From: Trochalopteron elliotii
Taxonomy: Eukaryota; Chordata; Aves; Passeriformes; Leiothrichidae
Assembly (NCBI GenBank): GCA_024734555.1
Contig: JANPWX010000480.1
Location: forward strand, 2,788,483-2,852,482
DNA: 64,000 nt
Reading direction: 5' to 3'
The translations under genes were made by a program, and so were the position numbers. Below, piece by piece: positions 28,286 to 39,223 of the stretch. A model generated the notes under the pieces. That model saw only the letters and a program-made list of their open reading frames with translations. It made no database searches and was not told where the DNA came from. Numbering within the stretch: position 1 is the first letter of the stretch; each line of letters opens with the position of its first letter.

Positions 28286-28657
28286 GGGGGGGAGGACGTG
28301 GGACCGAGCCAGCGAGCGCCGCGTTTACCCTGCCATTGCTCTGAACCCCGATCTTAAACCACAGCATAAGAAACCAAAACAGTTTGAAGCGTGAGTCAGC
28401 ACGCGTTTTGTTCACGCGTTCCGCTCCGAGCACACACGGACGGTCCGGCAGCGGCGCCCGCGCTCGGCGCTGTTCCCGCACACGCGCTCCCGCAGCTCGG
28501 GGCTCCGCGCCGCGCTCCACGCTCCCGTCAGGAATAACCAACCCAGCGCTCCTTCGGGGCTCGGACGAGCCTTTTGTTCACAATCCTGCCTTGTCGAACG
28601 TGCGCTTCAAGGTTCCCAAAATAACCAGGCACGCGGCTGCCAACGCAAATACCAGGA

Positions 28658-28676
28658 TTTTTTTTTTTAAAAAAAA
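28658..28676. repeat. T11A8 tract within the CpG island
   Basis: Eleven T followed directly by eight A, a nearly perfect palindrome in otherwise GC-rich DNA. It may be a nucleosome-excluding element; function is inferred only. Confidence 0.85.
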
Positions 28677-28899
28677 TGATACTGGAGGGACCAGCGCTAG
28701 CCCATCCACGCGTGACACCCTCCTCGGCGGAGTCCCCGGGCGATGACGGGTTTATCCTTCCCTGCCTGTCTGATCCAAGTTTAGCTGGAAATCCCCGGAC
28801 GATGGCTGAGCCGGCCCCGGCCGCACTGACACGAGAAGCGGCGGGCTGGCGGCGCCGGGCGCACCGCACCGGCGGGTCCCCGCTCCCGCTCGCCCCCGA

Positions 28900-28943
28900 C
28901 AGCATCCACCACCTCTTCCCGCAGCATCCACCACCTCTTCCCG
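28900..28943. repeat. 22-bp tandem duplication
   Basis: Two identical, adjacent copies of a 22-base unit beginning CAGCATCCACCACC. Perfect identity suggests a recent duplication within the island. Confidence 0.92.
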
Positions 28944-29376
28944 CAGCCCAGCGCGTCACCACCCGAGCAACGACACGGAAACCCACGGAGCGTTCCCCGC
29001 TGCCGCGCACTGGCTGCCCCGCCGCCGTGCCCGGGACCGCACCGGCACCGCAAAATCACCTTCTTCACCACCATTTTAAAGCCCACGGACTCCCTCCCTC
29101 CCTCCTCTCCCGTGGTCCGACTTCAGCTCTGACCAGAATGGGGGGTGAAATTCTTTCCCTCAAGTTTCTGTCCCCTTCCCTCCGGCGGCCCCGGCACACG
29201 GGACCCGCGGGCAAGAGCGAACCCAAGGTGGGCACTTTTCTTGAACCGCCCCTGCAAACTTTCCAGCCTGGCTTGCGACCGTGCCGAGCCCGGCGAGCAA
29301 CTGTTCCGAGGGTGTTTAAGTCCTTTAAAACCAGCTCCTACTTTCCCAGCCCATATCGATTTCAAATGCTACTTAC

Positions 29377-29430
29377 TGGAATATGCGGCTCCATCCGTGG
29401 TGCTTCTACCCGCTGGGAAACCAGCAGCAT
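29377..29430 (-). other. possible minus-strand first coding exon segment
   Basis: Read on the minus strand, an ATG at 29,430-29,428 with A at -3 opens 18 codons up to a strong splice donor (CCA|GTAAGT, intron starting at 29,376). Without splicing the frame stops four codons later. The 18-residue peptide is not one I recognise. It lies at the right edge of the CpG island, where a first exon is plausible, but no acceptor exon was identified. Chance is a fair alternative. Confidence 0.12.
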
Positions 29431-29695
29431 CTTGGACTGGGGATCAACCGGCTTTTAGATCCACTTTGGCTGTATTGAGCAAACCCAGCGCCGCAGAGGA
29501 CTCGCAGCCTGTTTTCTCCTTTTAGGTTCCAGACAAGTTCATCCTGGCGTTGCAGTTTGCTAATGATTCACTGTCTGTCTCGATCTGCTCACTACATTTC
29601 CATCAACCCACAGCTTCCTCACTTAGAAGGTGGAGTTTGTGGGGTTTAAGTTACTGATAGGCATATCTAAGTGCTGTGTCACTCAAAGAGGAGGA

Positions 29696-29742
29696 GACAC
29701 ACACACACTCACACACACACAGACCGCACACTCACACACACG
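29696..29742. repeat. imperfect (AC)n microsatellite
   Basis: AC repeats interrupted by CTC and GACCG, about 47 bases, just right of the CpG island. Confidence 0.9.
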
Positions 29743-31784
29743 AACGGCGCCAGGCTTAAAGGGGAAGTAACACTTTCTTCTCTACAGAAATTGGACACCT
29801 CACAGATCCAAGGATTTAATTTTTTTTCCCCCCGTGCATGAAGGCGAAAATTAACCAGCCTGAGGTCAAAATTTTAACACACAAAAAGCTGTTTAGAATG
29901 TTTAGCACCTTCCTTGCAGAGCTTCAAGTTCATTTAGTACAAAGTCAGATAGGTCAGAAAGCTACTGGCAATTAATAGATTTTTTTTTTCCTTTCAAATC
30001 AAAGTGCTCAAATCACTGAAAAGAGAGCCCAAAGCATGCAGTGTAAAGCTTTGAGTTATTCTTACAGAGTGTAGTTTTCTGTCCCTTTATGACATATGAT
30101 ATTCAGCACTCTTAGCACAAAAGGGTTAAACTCATCGCACCCAGGTGAACCCAGGTTAGCAAGAAGGAAACAGCAGAGTTCTTTCATTTTCATCTTTTGT
30201 GCTATGTACATGTCTTTTTGAAGACAGACACAATTCCAAATACAGAGCTCCCATAAAGCCATGCACTTCTCATATGACTATAAATGTGCTTGCCACAAGC
30301 TTCAACCTCTGAATACTAATTTTGATAGATCATCAACTGAAAGCTGAGAACCCATTCAGAGCTCCTCTTGGACTGTGCAGAAAGAACTGGGAAGAGCAAG
30401 CTGCAGGCAGCTAGGAGAACACACTGGGTCCACAAATAATTGCTGGTATAATTTCATTTTATTGCCTTGCTAAATCACTACAATTGTCACTCCTATCCTG
30501 ATAAATTGGAGATGCTAGAAACCCTGTCCCAGTACATTGACTCAATGGATGAGGTGTGGAAGACTTAGTAGCATTTGTAATAAAATGTCTGGTTTCTAAG
30601 ATCATCCCTGAAACAGTGATATGAGTAAATTATGCCCTGTAAAATTAGGAATAAAGTTATTTGAACACAACCCCTTTACTGTAACCAAGTATACAGAAGT
30701 GGAGCCAGAATCTGGCCTCGCTTTCCTGAAAGTTTTCCAGATAGCAATCACCTTCAACTTGCAATAAACTTATAGACCTCCAAACCCATCTTTGTACCCT
30801 GAGCTAATAAATATTGGCAATATCAGTTCATCAACAGAGAAACATTGCTTTTTAGCTTTGCTGAAGCCTCTGGCTTGCCTGTGACAGCTGTAACAATGGG
30901 CCTGCTTCCCTGAGCAGTATTTGTGGCATTTCACTTTGCATTGTTTGGAAATTCACTCATTTGCTTTTCTAGTGCTTTTGCCTTCTACATTATTTAAAAT
31001 TACTTTGATCTATTTTGTCAATTGAAAAAAAGTAACACAAAAATAATAAACTTTCGTGGGTGTAAACACTCTGAATTCTACAGCCTCTGAGGGCCAAATC
31101 GGAAACCTTCCCCTGAAGATACATGTGTGTGTGAGGGCTCCCATCTTTCTCCCTGGAGATTTTGGAACTAAAATACACATGTAGGAACATGTGGGGCACA
31201 CAGGGATTCACACACACTGTAGCTGGACCTACTGACAACACCATGATCAGATGATGAACAGTGGGTTCATGTCAGTTTTTCTGTGCAGCACCTCCAGTGC
31301 ACACCAGTTACTGTCAAGGAGTTTTGTAATTTATGACTCTTGCCAAACATTTGAAGTTCCTGACAGATGACAATACTTCCAAAGAACTGTCATTTGCTTT
31401 GTTCACTTCATAAAACTAGACCAAAGGCCTTCCCCAGAAGGAAGATGACATGGGTAGGGTGTACAGGAGTCCTGTCTGTGCCTGCTCTGCACCAGGAATG
31501 ATGCTGCTGCCTTTAGTGGCCAAGGGGATCTGCTTGGCAGGTGTTGGTCTGTGTTCTCCTCTGTAAGGCGGGCTGTGCTCTCAGAGGGAAATCAAACCAA
31601 GACACTTCTAGCAGTTAGGCCACGACAGAACTGTGACAACACTGTCTTTTCTGAACCTGGCTTAAGCCCTGCAGGCTCTGGATGTCACTCCAGCAGCTCA
31701 GTGCCAAGTGTGCCCATGCTGCCAAACCTGGGGTGGTACATCAGCCCTGTAAGGTATGTGCTGGGATGCTCAAATCAGGTGGAA
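29743..31784. other. unique non-coding DNA
   Basis: No gene or clear repeat recognised. It is AT-rich with short T runs (about 29,819-29,827 and 29,981-29,989) and frames below 90 codons. Confidence 0.5.
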
Positions 31785-32010
31785 TCAATGGCTTGGGCTA
31801 GATGAACCTTCAGCTGGACTAGTCAGTACTGCATTTCTTGTGCTAGATCAGATCAGCAGTCCAGCTCATTTGGTATCTTGTCTCTGGCCACAGGCAATAG
31901 CTGATGTTACAGAAGATAGAAAAGAAACTTTTACTGAACAGTTGCAGGACAAATTGCAGGCAGTGGTGCAAACCTCCTAGCAAGTTTCTCTTTAAGCAAA
32001 GCCAATCTGT
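31785..32010. repeat. ancient CR1-type repeat remnant, two parts
   Basis: 31,785-31,842 resembles the 3' end of old CR1-type LINEs ('ttgggctagatgaacctt...tggac..agtcagta'). 31,843-32,010 resembles the reverse-oriented form of the same kind of sequence ('cagatcagcagtccagctcatttggtatc', 'ttgtctctggccacaggcaat'). The two parts would thus be in opposite orientation. Both are heavily diverged and were matched by eye against amniote repeats I remember. Confidence 0.45.
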
Positions 32011-32216
32011 AATTGGCTGATGCTCAGAACCAGGAAGGCTCATGTCCTTTGTGTACTTCCCCATGGTGCAGCGTAATAAACTGGGGATGAGATTACTAAT
32101 GCATGCAAAATTTCCATTCATTTCTGAAAGTCACAACACTATCAGCATCAGTAACACTGTGTTGAGTAAAACAGCATCTCAGGTCATTTCTGAATGTGGT
32201 TAATTGCATGTCCTTT

Positions 32217-32480
32217 TTCATAGAATCAAACCATTCTTTGACACTATGGGTTGGTAGACACCTTAAAGACCATTTACCTGCAATCCCCTGCCATGGGCAG
32301 GGACACCTTCCACCAGAACAGGTTGCTCAGGGCCCCATCCAACCTCACCATGAACACTTCCAGGGATGGGGCATCCTGTGCCAGGGCCTCAACACTCTCA
32401 CAGTAAAGAAATTCTTCCTAATATCTAATCTACATCTGCCGTCTTTCAGTTTTCTCTTTTCAGTCCTATCAATACGTGAT
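32217..32480 (-). mobile_element. CR1 LINE 3' fragment (antisense)
   Basis: The block reads as the reverse complement of the CR1 3' region: the tail-proximal 'tcatagaatc', 'gggttgg...caccttaaagacca', 'ccctgccatgggcagggacac', 'gttgctcagggccccatccaacc', 'acttccagggatggggcatc' and 'agaaattcttcctaatatctaatct' follow in the expected order. CR1 copies are usually 5'-truncated, as here. It carries only 3' sequence and has no coding capacity. This is the clearest evidence that the genome is sauropsid, most likely avian. Confidence 0.93.
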
Positions 32481-33199
32481 TTTTTTTTACTATTAGAAGT
32501 ATATGGAAGATACCTAAAAATAGATAAAATGGATCAATAAGCAATTTTAATTTACTCAGTAACGCTTGCTGCATTGAGTAATTTTGTAAGTCATGTAGAA
32601 AAATATATGTATATGTGTATAATTGGTCACGTATCGATTCAATTTTTTAAAAGAAACATTACTTTTAGGAAAATAAGCTTCAAGAAAAAAAGCTTTTGAT
32701 ATTGTATGCAGTTAACTAAAGGTTTTCAGCGTGGTCTTCACTGGACATGAAAGAAGAACACGTATGATCAACTTTTTATAAGTCCTTCAACTTCCATTAG
32801 TCATTATTTACATGAGTTCCCATAGAAGAGTCTATAGGCAGAATCATCAAAGGATGGATGGCCATACTAACATTGGGTACATAAACTACTTTAGAAAATG
32901 ATATAAATTAAAGTGAATTACAATTTTGTATTTTATATGGAAAAATAGACACCAATCTAATTTCTCTGCTTAGGAGTTAACAGATGACAACTCTGTGAGT
33001 AACTTCATCTTTTCAGAAAAGTACATCACGTGAAGTGTCTCTCTTCTACTAAAGTATCACTTAAAGTTGATAACATCTGCTTAGTGGCCAAATGCTTGTT
33101 TCAAATTTATGTCTTTTGAACTTCATTTTTAAACTCAGAAATCAATTATTTACACAGCTCAGAGATCCACTTAGGCACGTGCTAACATTATGTACGAGT

Positions 33200-33420
33200 C
33201 TCTCAGAAATGGAAAGGATTTCCCAGGTGCTGAGGGAAGCACACAGATGATCAGGGTGGTGAAGTGCTCACAGGTTGGTGGATGTCCCATCTCTGGAGAT
33301 GTCCAAAGTCAGCTCGGACAGGGCTGATACAGTTGGAAGATGTCCCTGCTCAGTGCAGGGAGTCTGGACCAGGTGACCTTTAAAGGTCCCTTCCAACCCA
33401 AACCATTCTGAGATTCTAGG
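33200..33420 (+). mobile_element. CR1 LINE 3' fragment (sense)
   Basis: Sense-orientation CR1 3' words occur in order: 'ggtggatgtcccatctctgg', 'gatgtccaaagtcag', 'gatgtccctgctca', 'gaccaggtgacctttaaagg', 'tcccttccaacccaaacc', and the terminal 'attctgagattct' microsatellite. The 5' border is unclear (33,195-33,255). It faces away from the CR1 fragment about 700 bases to its left, which is in the opposite orientation. Confidence 0.92.
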
Positions 33421-36400
33421 AGCTGCTTTTGTAGAAGACTTACAGACATTTCAATTCTGACCACCTTGCAGCTAGTAAGATTTTTCACTAAAAGCACAGA
33501 AGCTGCTACAAATGAACATAATATCACATTTAATAGCTCTATTGTCAGCAACAATACATTGAAATGCTTGATAATGAATGACATTTCTCCAATTCTGACT
33601 TGGGCATAAAACATCTTCCCTCTTGACTTGTGATGTGTCCCCTTGGTGTGGCTGCTGCTGGCTCTGCCCAGCGAGCACAAACCCTGTGCTGGACTGCAGG
33701 TTTGAGGCTGCTGCACATTCCACCTGCAGCCTCAGTTACATCTAAACATAAAAGCTGTCATTTACTGAGGTGAGAGGTACCTGCAAACACTCAGGCATTG
33801 TTTAAAGGAGCCCCTGTCTCTCCCCAGGAGATGCCTTTTCTCCAAGCATTATGTTCAGCAGCGTTGTCACATTTATCAACTGCTCCAGCAGCCAAATGGG
33901 CACAGAACCAGCTCCCAGCTCATGGTGGGGGGAGGTTTGGATCAGGAGCAAACAGTGACAGGCATCACCTGCCAAATTTCCAGGTTAGCAATAGGTCCAG
34001 GCAATAGGACACACTTATTTGACTCCTGTACTTGGCTGCAAGTAAGATACCACTCAGAATATGGAATAACACAAACAAGGCTTAGCAATAATTCCAGCCT
34101 TGCTTTTCTCACTGCTGGATCACACAGTTCATACACAAGGGCAATGATCAGGGACATGCAGACCTGCCTCAATTCCTCTGGAAGTGAACAGAAAGGGAGA
34201 ATCTAACCCACACCTGATACAAGACATTCCAAATGGCTTTAAATATCTAAGCATAAGAAAATGCTTCTACATTCACATAATTTTGCTTTCCTCAGGAGAC
34301 ACACCTTTTATCCTTAATTTTCCTTTTCGTTTCTAAAGCTGTCCTCTCTTTGCTAAAGCTATTTTTTAAAACATTCTCTGTTTCATGACTGTCAAAGTAT
34401 TCTTTCCATGCCAGATACATGGCAAAGTTACATATTCTTCAACTCAAAACAATTTACATGAATATTCATAAACTACCTGATGGCAGAATTGGCCCTGAGA
34501 TTTAAACCCATAAAGCTCACAGCAACAAATGTTACCCTCTTTCCTTTGTCAGAGATCCCTTGGATCATGCTTAGAAATTATATTTTGATGCAGTTGCCAA
34601 GAAAATGCAAAACCAATGCACGAAACATTGTATGTTCTGTTTATTAAAGAAGAGTGTCTGTGATGATACAGATATTCAGCCAGGCTAGGATGCTGCCAAT
34701 GTCAGTTTGTGATTTACTAGAAATTATTGATTTCAATTCTTGGTTTCCCAGGGCTACTGAGCATATCCTGTCATATAAATATGCATCCGTTTGCTAGAGG
34801 CTGCAGCCTTCTGTAGAAATGTGTGCTGCCTCAACTAGTGTCAGATTTCTTGAATCAAAAAAATAAAGCTTTACTTCCCTTCAGTACAGGAATGAATAAA
34901 AGCTATTAAGATACATTTTTATGTCCAATACAATATCAACAAAACTATGGCATCCATCCAGGACTGTACATTTTGTTGTTCAAACAAATACAGCAGCATG
35001 GTCCTGAGGAATTGTGCCACCACCCTACCTGTGCCCCAAAGGAAAGCACAAGACCAGAACGCTCAGATAACTCATAAAACTTAAGAAACAACCTGAACTT
35101 AGCTACTTTTAGGTAGGTATAACTTACAAGTCAGTTACACAACATGCAAGTGCAAAGGGATGATGAGTATAGTTACTCTTGGTACATTAGGGCCAAGAGT
35201 GGTAGTTGAATTGCTAGCACTTGTAAAAGGCAGAGAGGAGAATACCACTGGGAGCCCTTGGGAGCTCCAGCATGTGTCCCCCCCTCCCAGGACCTTCTGT
35301 CCTCCTGCCCATCTCCTGCTCCTGGTCACCCAAAGCATTCCTGCACAGTATTTTTTTTCATTTAGCCCCATTACTCCTGAAGACTTTCTCTTGGTCCTTC
35401 TGCTGTGTTCACACCTCTAATTCCAGCTACCCACTCTGCTGTCTTCCCTTTCCCAGGGGAAGTACTCCAGGGTGGAGACAAGTCTCTCACCTACTGCTGG
35501 AGCTGCCAGGATGTGCTACAGGGTACAATGGCATTTTTGGAATTTGGTGAAAGATGCTGACAGTTCTGCTGTGTGCAGAATTTGGTCCATACCCATCTCA
35601 GTGTTCAGAGAAGGGGGTTGGTTTTATATTTTTCTCCAAAAAACCCTGTTTTACCACCGCTTTTCTCAAGTCAGTTGCATGCCCTAATGAGTTCTATGTT
35701 TACAAAAACACAAAACGTTCAAGGCTGACAGTGGTGGCAGAAATGACAGAATAAACAGGACAGCTTTTCTCTTTTTTTCCTCACTTGTTTATGTACAGTG
35801 CAGAATAGATTAAGTTTGGGAACAAGAGAACAGGGCATGGCCTCACAGGAGCAGCCAGTGCCACCTCTGCAGCTAAAGATTTTGAGATGGACATGAACCA
35901 GCTTTGCTCCCTCCCTGCTGCTGTGGCTGGTGCAGCTAAGACAGGGAAAACACCTCTCTCTCAGACAGGTGGTGGTGATCATTCCTGCTCTGCCTTCCAA
36001 CTGTACCACTGCTGTTCGGAGCAGCATCACCTGCAGTTTACACATTACCTCGAGGGAAGCTGAGTTTTGCCATGGCAGGATGGAAAAGGTGGGAAGCAGC
36101 TTCCAGCCCTGGGGGATGTTGCCTGGCTGATGCCCATTTCCCGCAGACACAAGAGCCCCACAGAAGAGCAGTGGTCACCACACTGTTCCTCCACTGATCC
36201 TTCACACTGTGCAGGAAGGAGCCCTTCTCATTTGGGGACAATTTTCAACTGGCTCAGAAATGAACCCCCGAATTCCTTTTTGAGCACTCTGGCTCTTAAA
36301 GTATTTGAAAACAACTTCTTGCCAGATTATGGTGAGATCACCTTGCTGTTGCAGGAAGAAGAATGGAGAGAGAAAAGGAAGCACGGCAACTTCCCAAGGT

Positions 36401-39194
36401 ACTTCAGCACTAATAGCACTATGATCCTAAATCAATGCAGAGAGGCTGATAGCAACAATAGGTGTTAACTGCTGAGTTGAAGGGGCCGTTTAACCTGGCT
36501 AGGAAAAGTTACTTCTGCCACAACTATTTGAAAAAAACACTGGCAATTAAATTAATTCAAGCATATCCTCTATTTTCATGGGAAAAAACGTGGAAAAAAT
36601 CCAGGCAGAGAATGAATGGCACCTAGATTAATGAGAAACTGCTCAGGAGAAAAATAATGGTTTTCTAAAGTATATTCATATTCCATTCTGTGGTAGCACC
36701 ATATGCTAGTTTCCTCGATGCTGGTAATCCTGATGTATTTTTATCTTGGCTAGTACCAAGGAGGGAGCTGTACAAGGCCAAGTTCTTCCCACATATCCAT
36801 GTTGAGAGCAGTTTACCTTCGCTCTGCGTTGTGAATGTGAACCAAGACAGCCATGCAACTGCTGCAGAGCACGCCTTTATCTTCTGCCTGGATCTGACCA
36901 GCTTTTAAAATATCATCCTACTGCATCTCTTGAGTCTTTCATGAAGCCTCTTTTTCAATGATAGAGCCTAGAAATGTTGGACTTAGAAATCACAAACCTC
37001 TTCTGCTCCAATTTAAGGGTCAGATTCACTAATTAGATGCAGCAGGAGACTATAAATTTTTGTTCACGTTCCAGACAGAGGAGAACAACAAAAAGCCATT
37101 CTGTGTTAGTGGGGATGTATTAACATATATGTAGGACTTCATTCTTCTCTAAGTTGAAGAAATATTCCTTAATCAGTCCTTAGAAATCACTTCTGAAAGT
37201 GGTGGCATTCTTCCATTATTAGACAAGGAAAACCAGCTCTGACTGTACTAGAAAAAAAGAACCACCGCTAATTAACATTGTTTAATCAGATATATTTGAA
37301 ATATCTATAGCACAAATGACCCTAACCCCAGTCTGCTGCTGAATTATTGTACAGCAGTCATGCTGCTCTGCTCCAGCTGCACCTCAACCACAGATCTCAA
37401 TACAATTTCTGGTGTAGTGATCCTGAGGCTTTTGGGGAGTCAGCAGTCCAGGGATGAAAGTGATCACACATTCAAAATTCACGTTATTTTGAAGGTTTTT
37501 GAAAGATGCTGGTATGAGCATGTATCACAGTTTCCACAGGAGCCGTGGGAAAGGGTTTTTTGAGACAGCAGGATTGAAGTCAAAGGCAGTGAAATGGAGC
37601 ACAGAGCTTGGAGCAGTTTTCTCAGGTGGAGCTCACCTGATACAGAGCAGCCCAAATGCAACTTTGGGTGTAATGCCTAGGAGGAAAGCAAGCCATGGTA
37701 TGTCCCAGCAAAGCATGGAGAGCCAAACAGCAATTCATCCACAAAAGAAAAAAAAAGAGAGAGATTTGTAGATTTGTCTCCGTCAGTTGGGGATTTCAGG
37801 AGGAAAATCCAAGTGTCCCTGACTGTCTAGTTAGGAATTCATGCTCTGCTCATCAGCACGGTATGTGACTCCCTGTGACCACACTGCCTTTTGGTAACTT
37901 TTAGCCACTCGGAAGATAGGTGTGGTAGCACTTTGGAGTCACTCTGGAAACCAGGAATACACGTTTGGGAGGCATCTTTTATAATTGGCATGGCTGAGCT
38001 GCAGCTCTGCCTCAGGCAGAAGGTAGACTCTGTCTTGCTGGGGGTGGTGAAATGAAATCTCTTAGCACAGAAAGAACACAGAGCAGCTCAGAAGCCTGGA
38101 GGAAGGGGCTGGCACCTGGGGTTGCACAGAAACTCCTTGCAAAGCAACTGGAGGGATTTTATTTTTTTACCCCAAGTGAGGGAACCGTGGGGAGGATGTT
38201 GTTGCCGAAGTCGCCGGTGAAGTAGGGAAATTGAAATAATGAGCTACGGGAATCCTTCTGCATTTTGGCAAGATCTGAATCCACAGCTGTTTATAAAAAA
38301 GTAATTAGTGGCCTGTCAGGCACTTTGAAGATGTTGCGAGTGCTAGAAAATTGGGATAAACTTATCTTTCTGTGCCTCTGTGTCTTGTGAGAGATTATTC
38401 AATCAGTGGGGTTGTTGACTGGAAGACTCAGCCAAACAGGGATTGGGCTTCTAAACTATTCAATTACCTCTAATGAAGAAGGATCAGAGAAACAGCCCTT
38501 AAACACCTTAGACAGAGCAGCAGTATTAACACACAAAATAACTCTCAGGAGAAACCTCCAGATACTTGCCAAGGTTGGCTTTGGAGCCAACTGTGATACA
38601 AATGCATAAAATATTAGCTCCTTAATGGTTGTGAAGTGTTGCTCTTTAAAGGTTACTGTCTTCCTGTCCAGACAAGGCTGCAGTGGAATGATGAATGAAG
38701 CGATCCATAAATCTGAGGTTTTCAAGCACCTGCAACTCCCATTGGAGTCAACAGGAATTTTGGATTACTGGGATTTAGCCAGTAAAACCTGATTCTGCAT
38801 GAGATTAAGAATCCCCAGGGCTATTGGCCTCGTCGGCTACAGTGTTTACCTGATGAAGCACTTGGAACGACGGCTCCAAAAATGCTGGTTATTTGGATGC
38901 ATGTTTGTGATGGGAGACTTGATCTCTAAAGCACAAGGGACCAGGTCTGTGCCAGAGAGGCTGCCTGGAAGTGGAAGTGGGAAGAAATCTCTCTGTGGCT
39001 GGCAGAGAAGCACAGTGATCCCTGCAAAAAGTGCAAGACAGGATTCTGCTTCTGAGGGAATTTCTCTCTCTTCTCCATTACAAGCCTCACCATATACAAA
39101 GAGCTGACTTGTTATTGGAGCTCAAAGGAATGAATGAGCTCAAAAGAATGCGACGAGGGGAGAGAATGCTACAATTCCACTGGGAAGAGCTGCT
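33421..39194. other. unique non-coding DNA
   Basis: No gene recognised. 35,270-35,470 is pyrimidine-rich. 38,300-38,400 has weak MIR-like words that I did not accept. Frames reach 143 codons (35,719-36,150, minus) without recognisable domains. 34,770-34,870 is a simple-repeat-free block of mixed composition. Confidence 0.5.
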
Positions 39195-39223
39195 TCTTTT
39201 TTTTTTTTTTCTTTTTTTTCCTT
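39195..39223. repeat. T-rich tract
   Basis: T14, C, T8, CC, TTT: a low-complexity pyrimidine tract. Confidence 0.85.

Larger units (their letters stand above)
27545..29380. promoter_or_regulatory. CpG island, probable promoter, interrupted by an assembly gap
   Basis: CpG dinucleotides become dense from about 27,580 and stay frequent to about 29,320, against strong CpG depletion on both sides. In vertebrates such islands usually mark transcription start regions. The densest parts flank the run of N, so the core of the island is missing from the assembly. No coding exon could be recognised; open frames of up to 270 codons include N or reflect GC richness. Possible donors are GTGAGT at 28,391 (plus) and GTAAGT read on the minus strand at 29,376-29,371. 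The direction of transcription and the gene identity are not known. Confidence 0.75.

Noticed and set aside
27582..28541. Frames of 147-270 codons crossing the N run
   Set aside because: The central part is translation of unknown bases, so the frames have no meaning.
28676..29458. 260-codon plus-strand frame in the CpG island
   Set aside because: GC-rich, stop-poor DNA with overlapping frames on the other strand. The product has no recognisable domain.
38300..38400. MIR-like words ('caggcactttgaagatg', 'gtgctagaaaattgggataa')
   Set aside because: Too short and out of the expected order to call a SINE.
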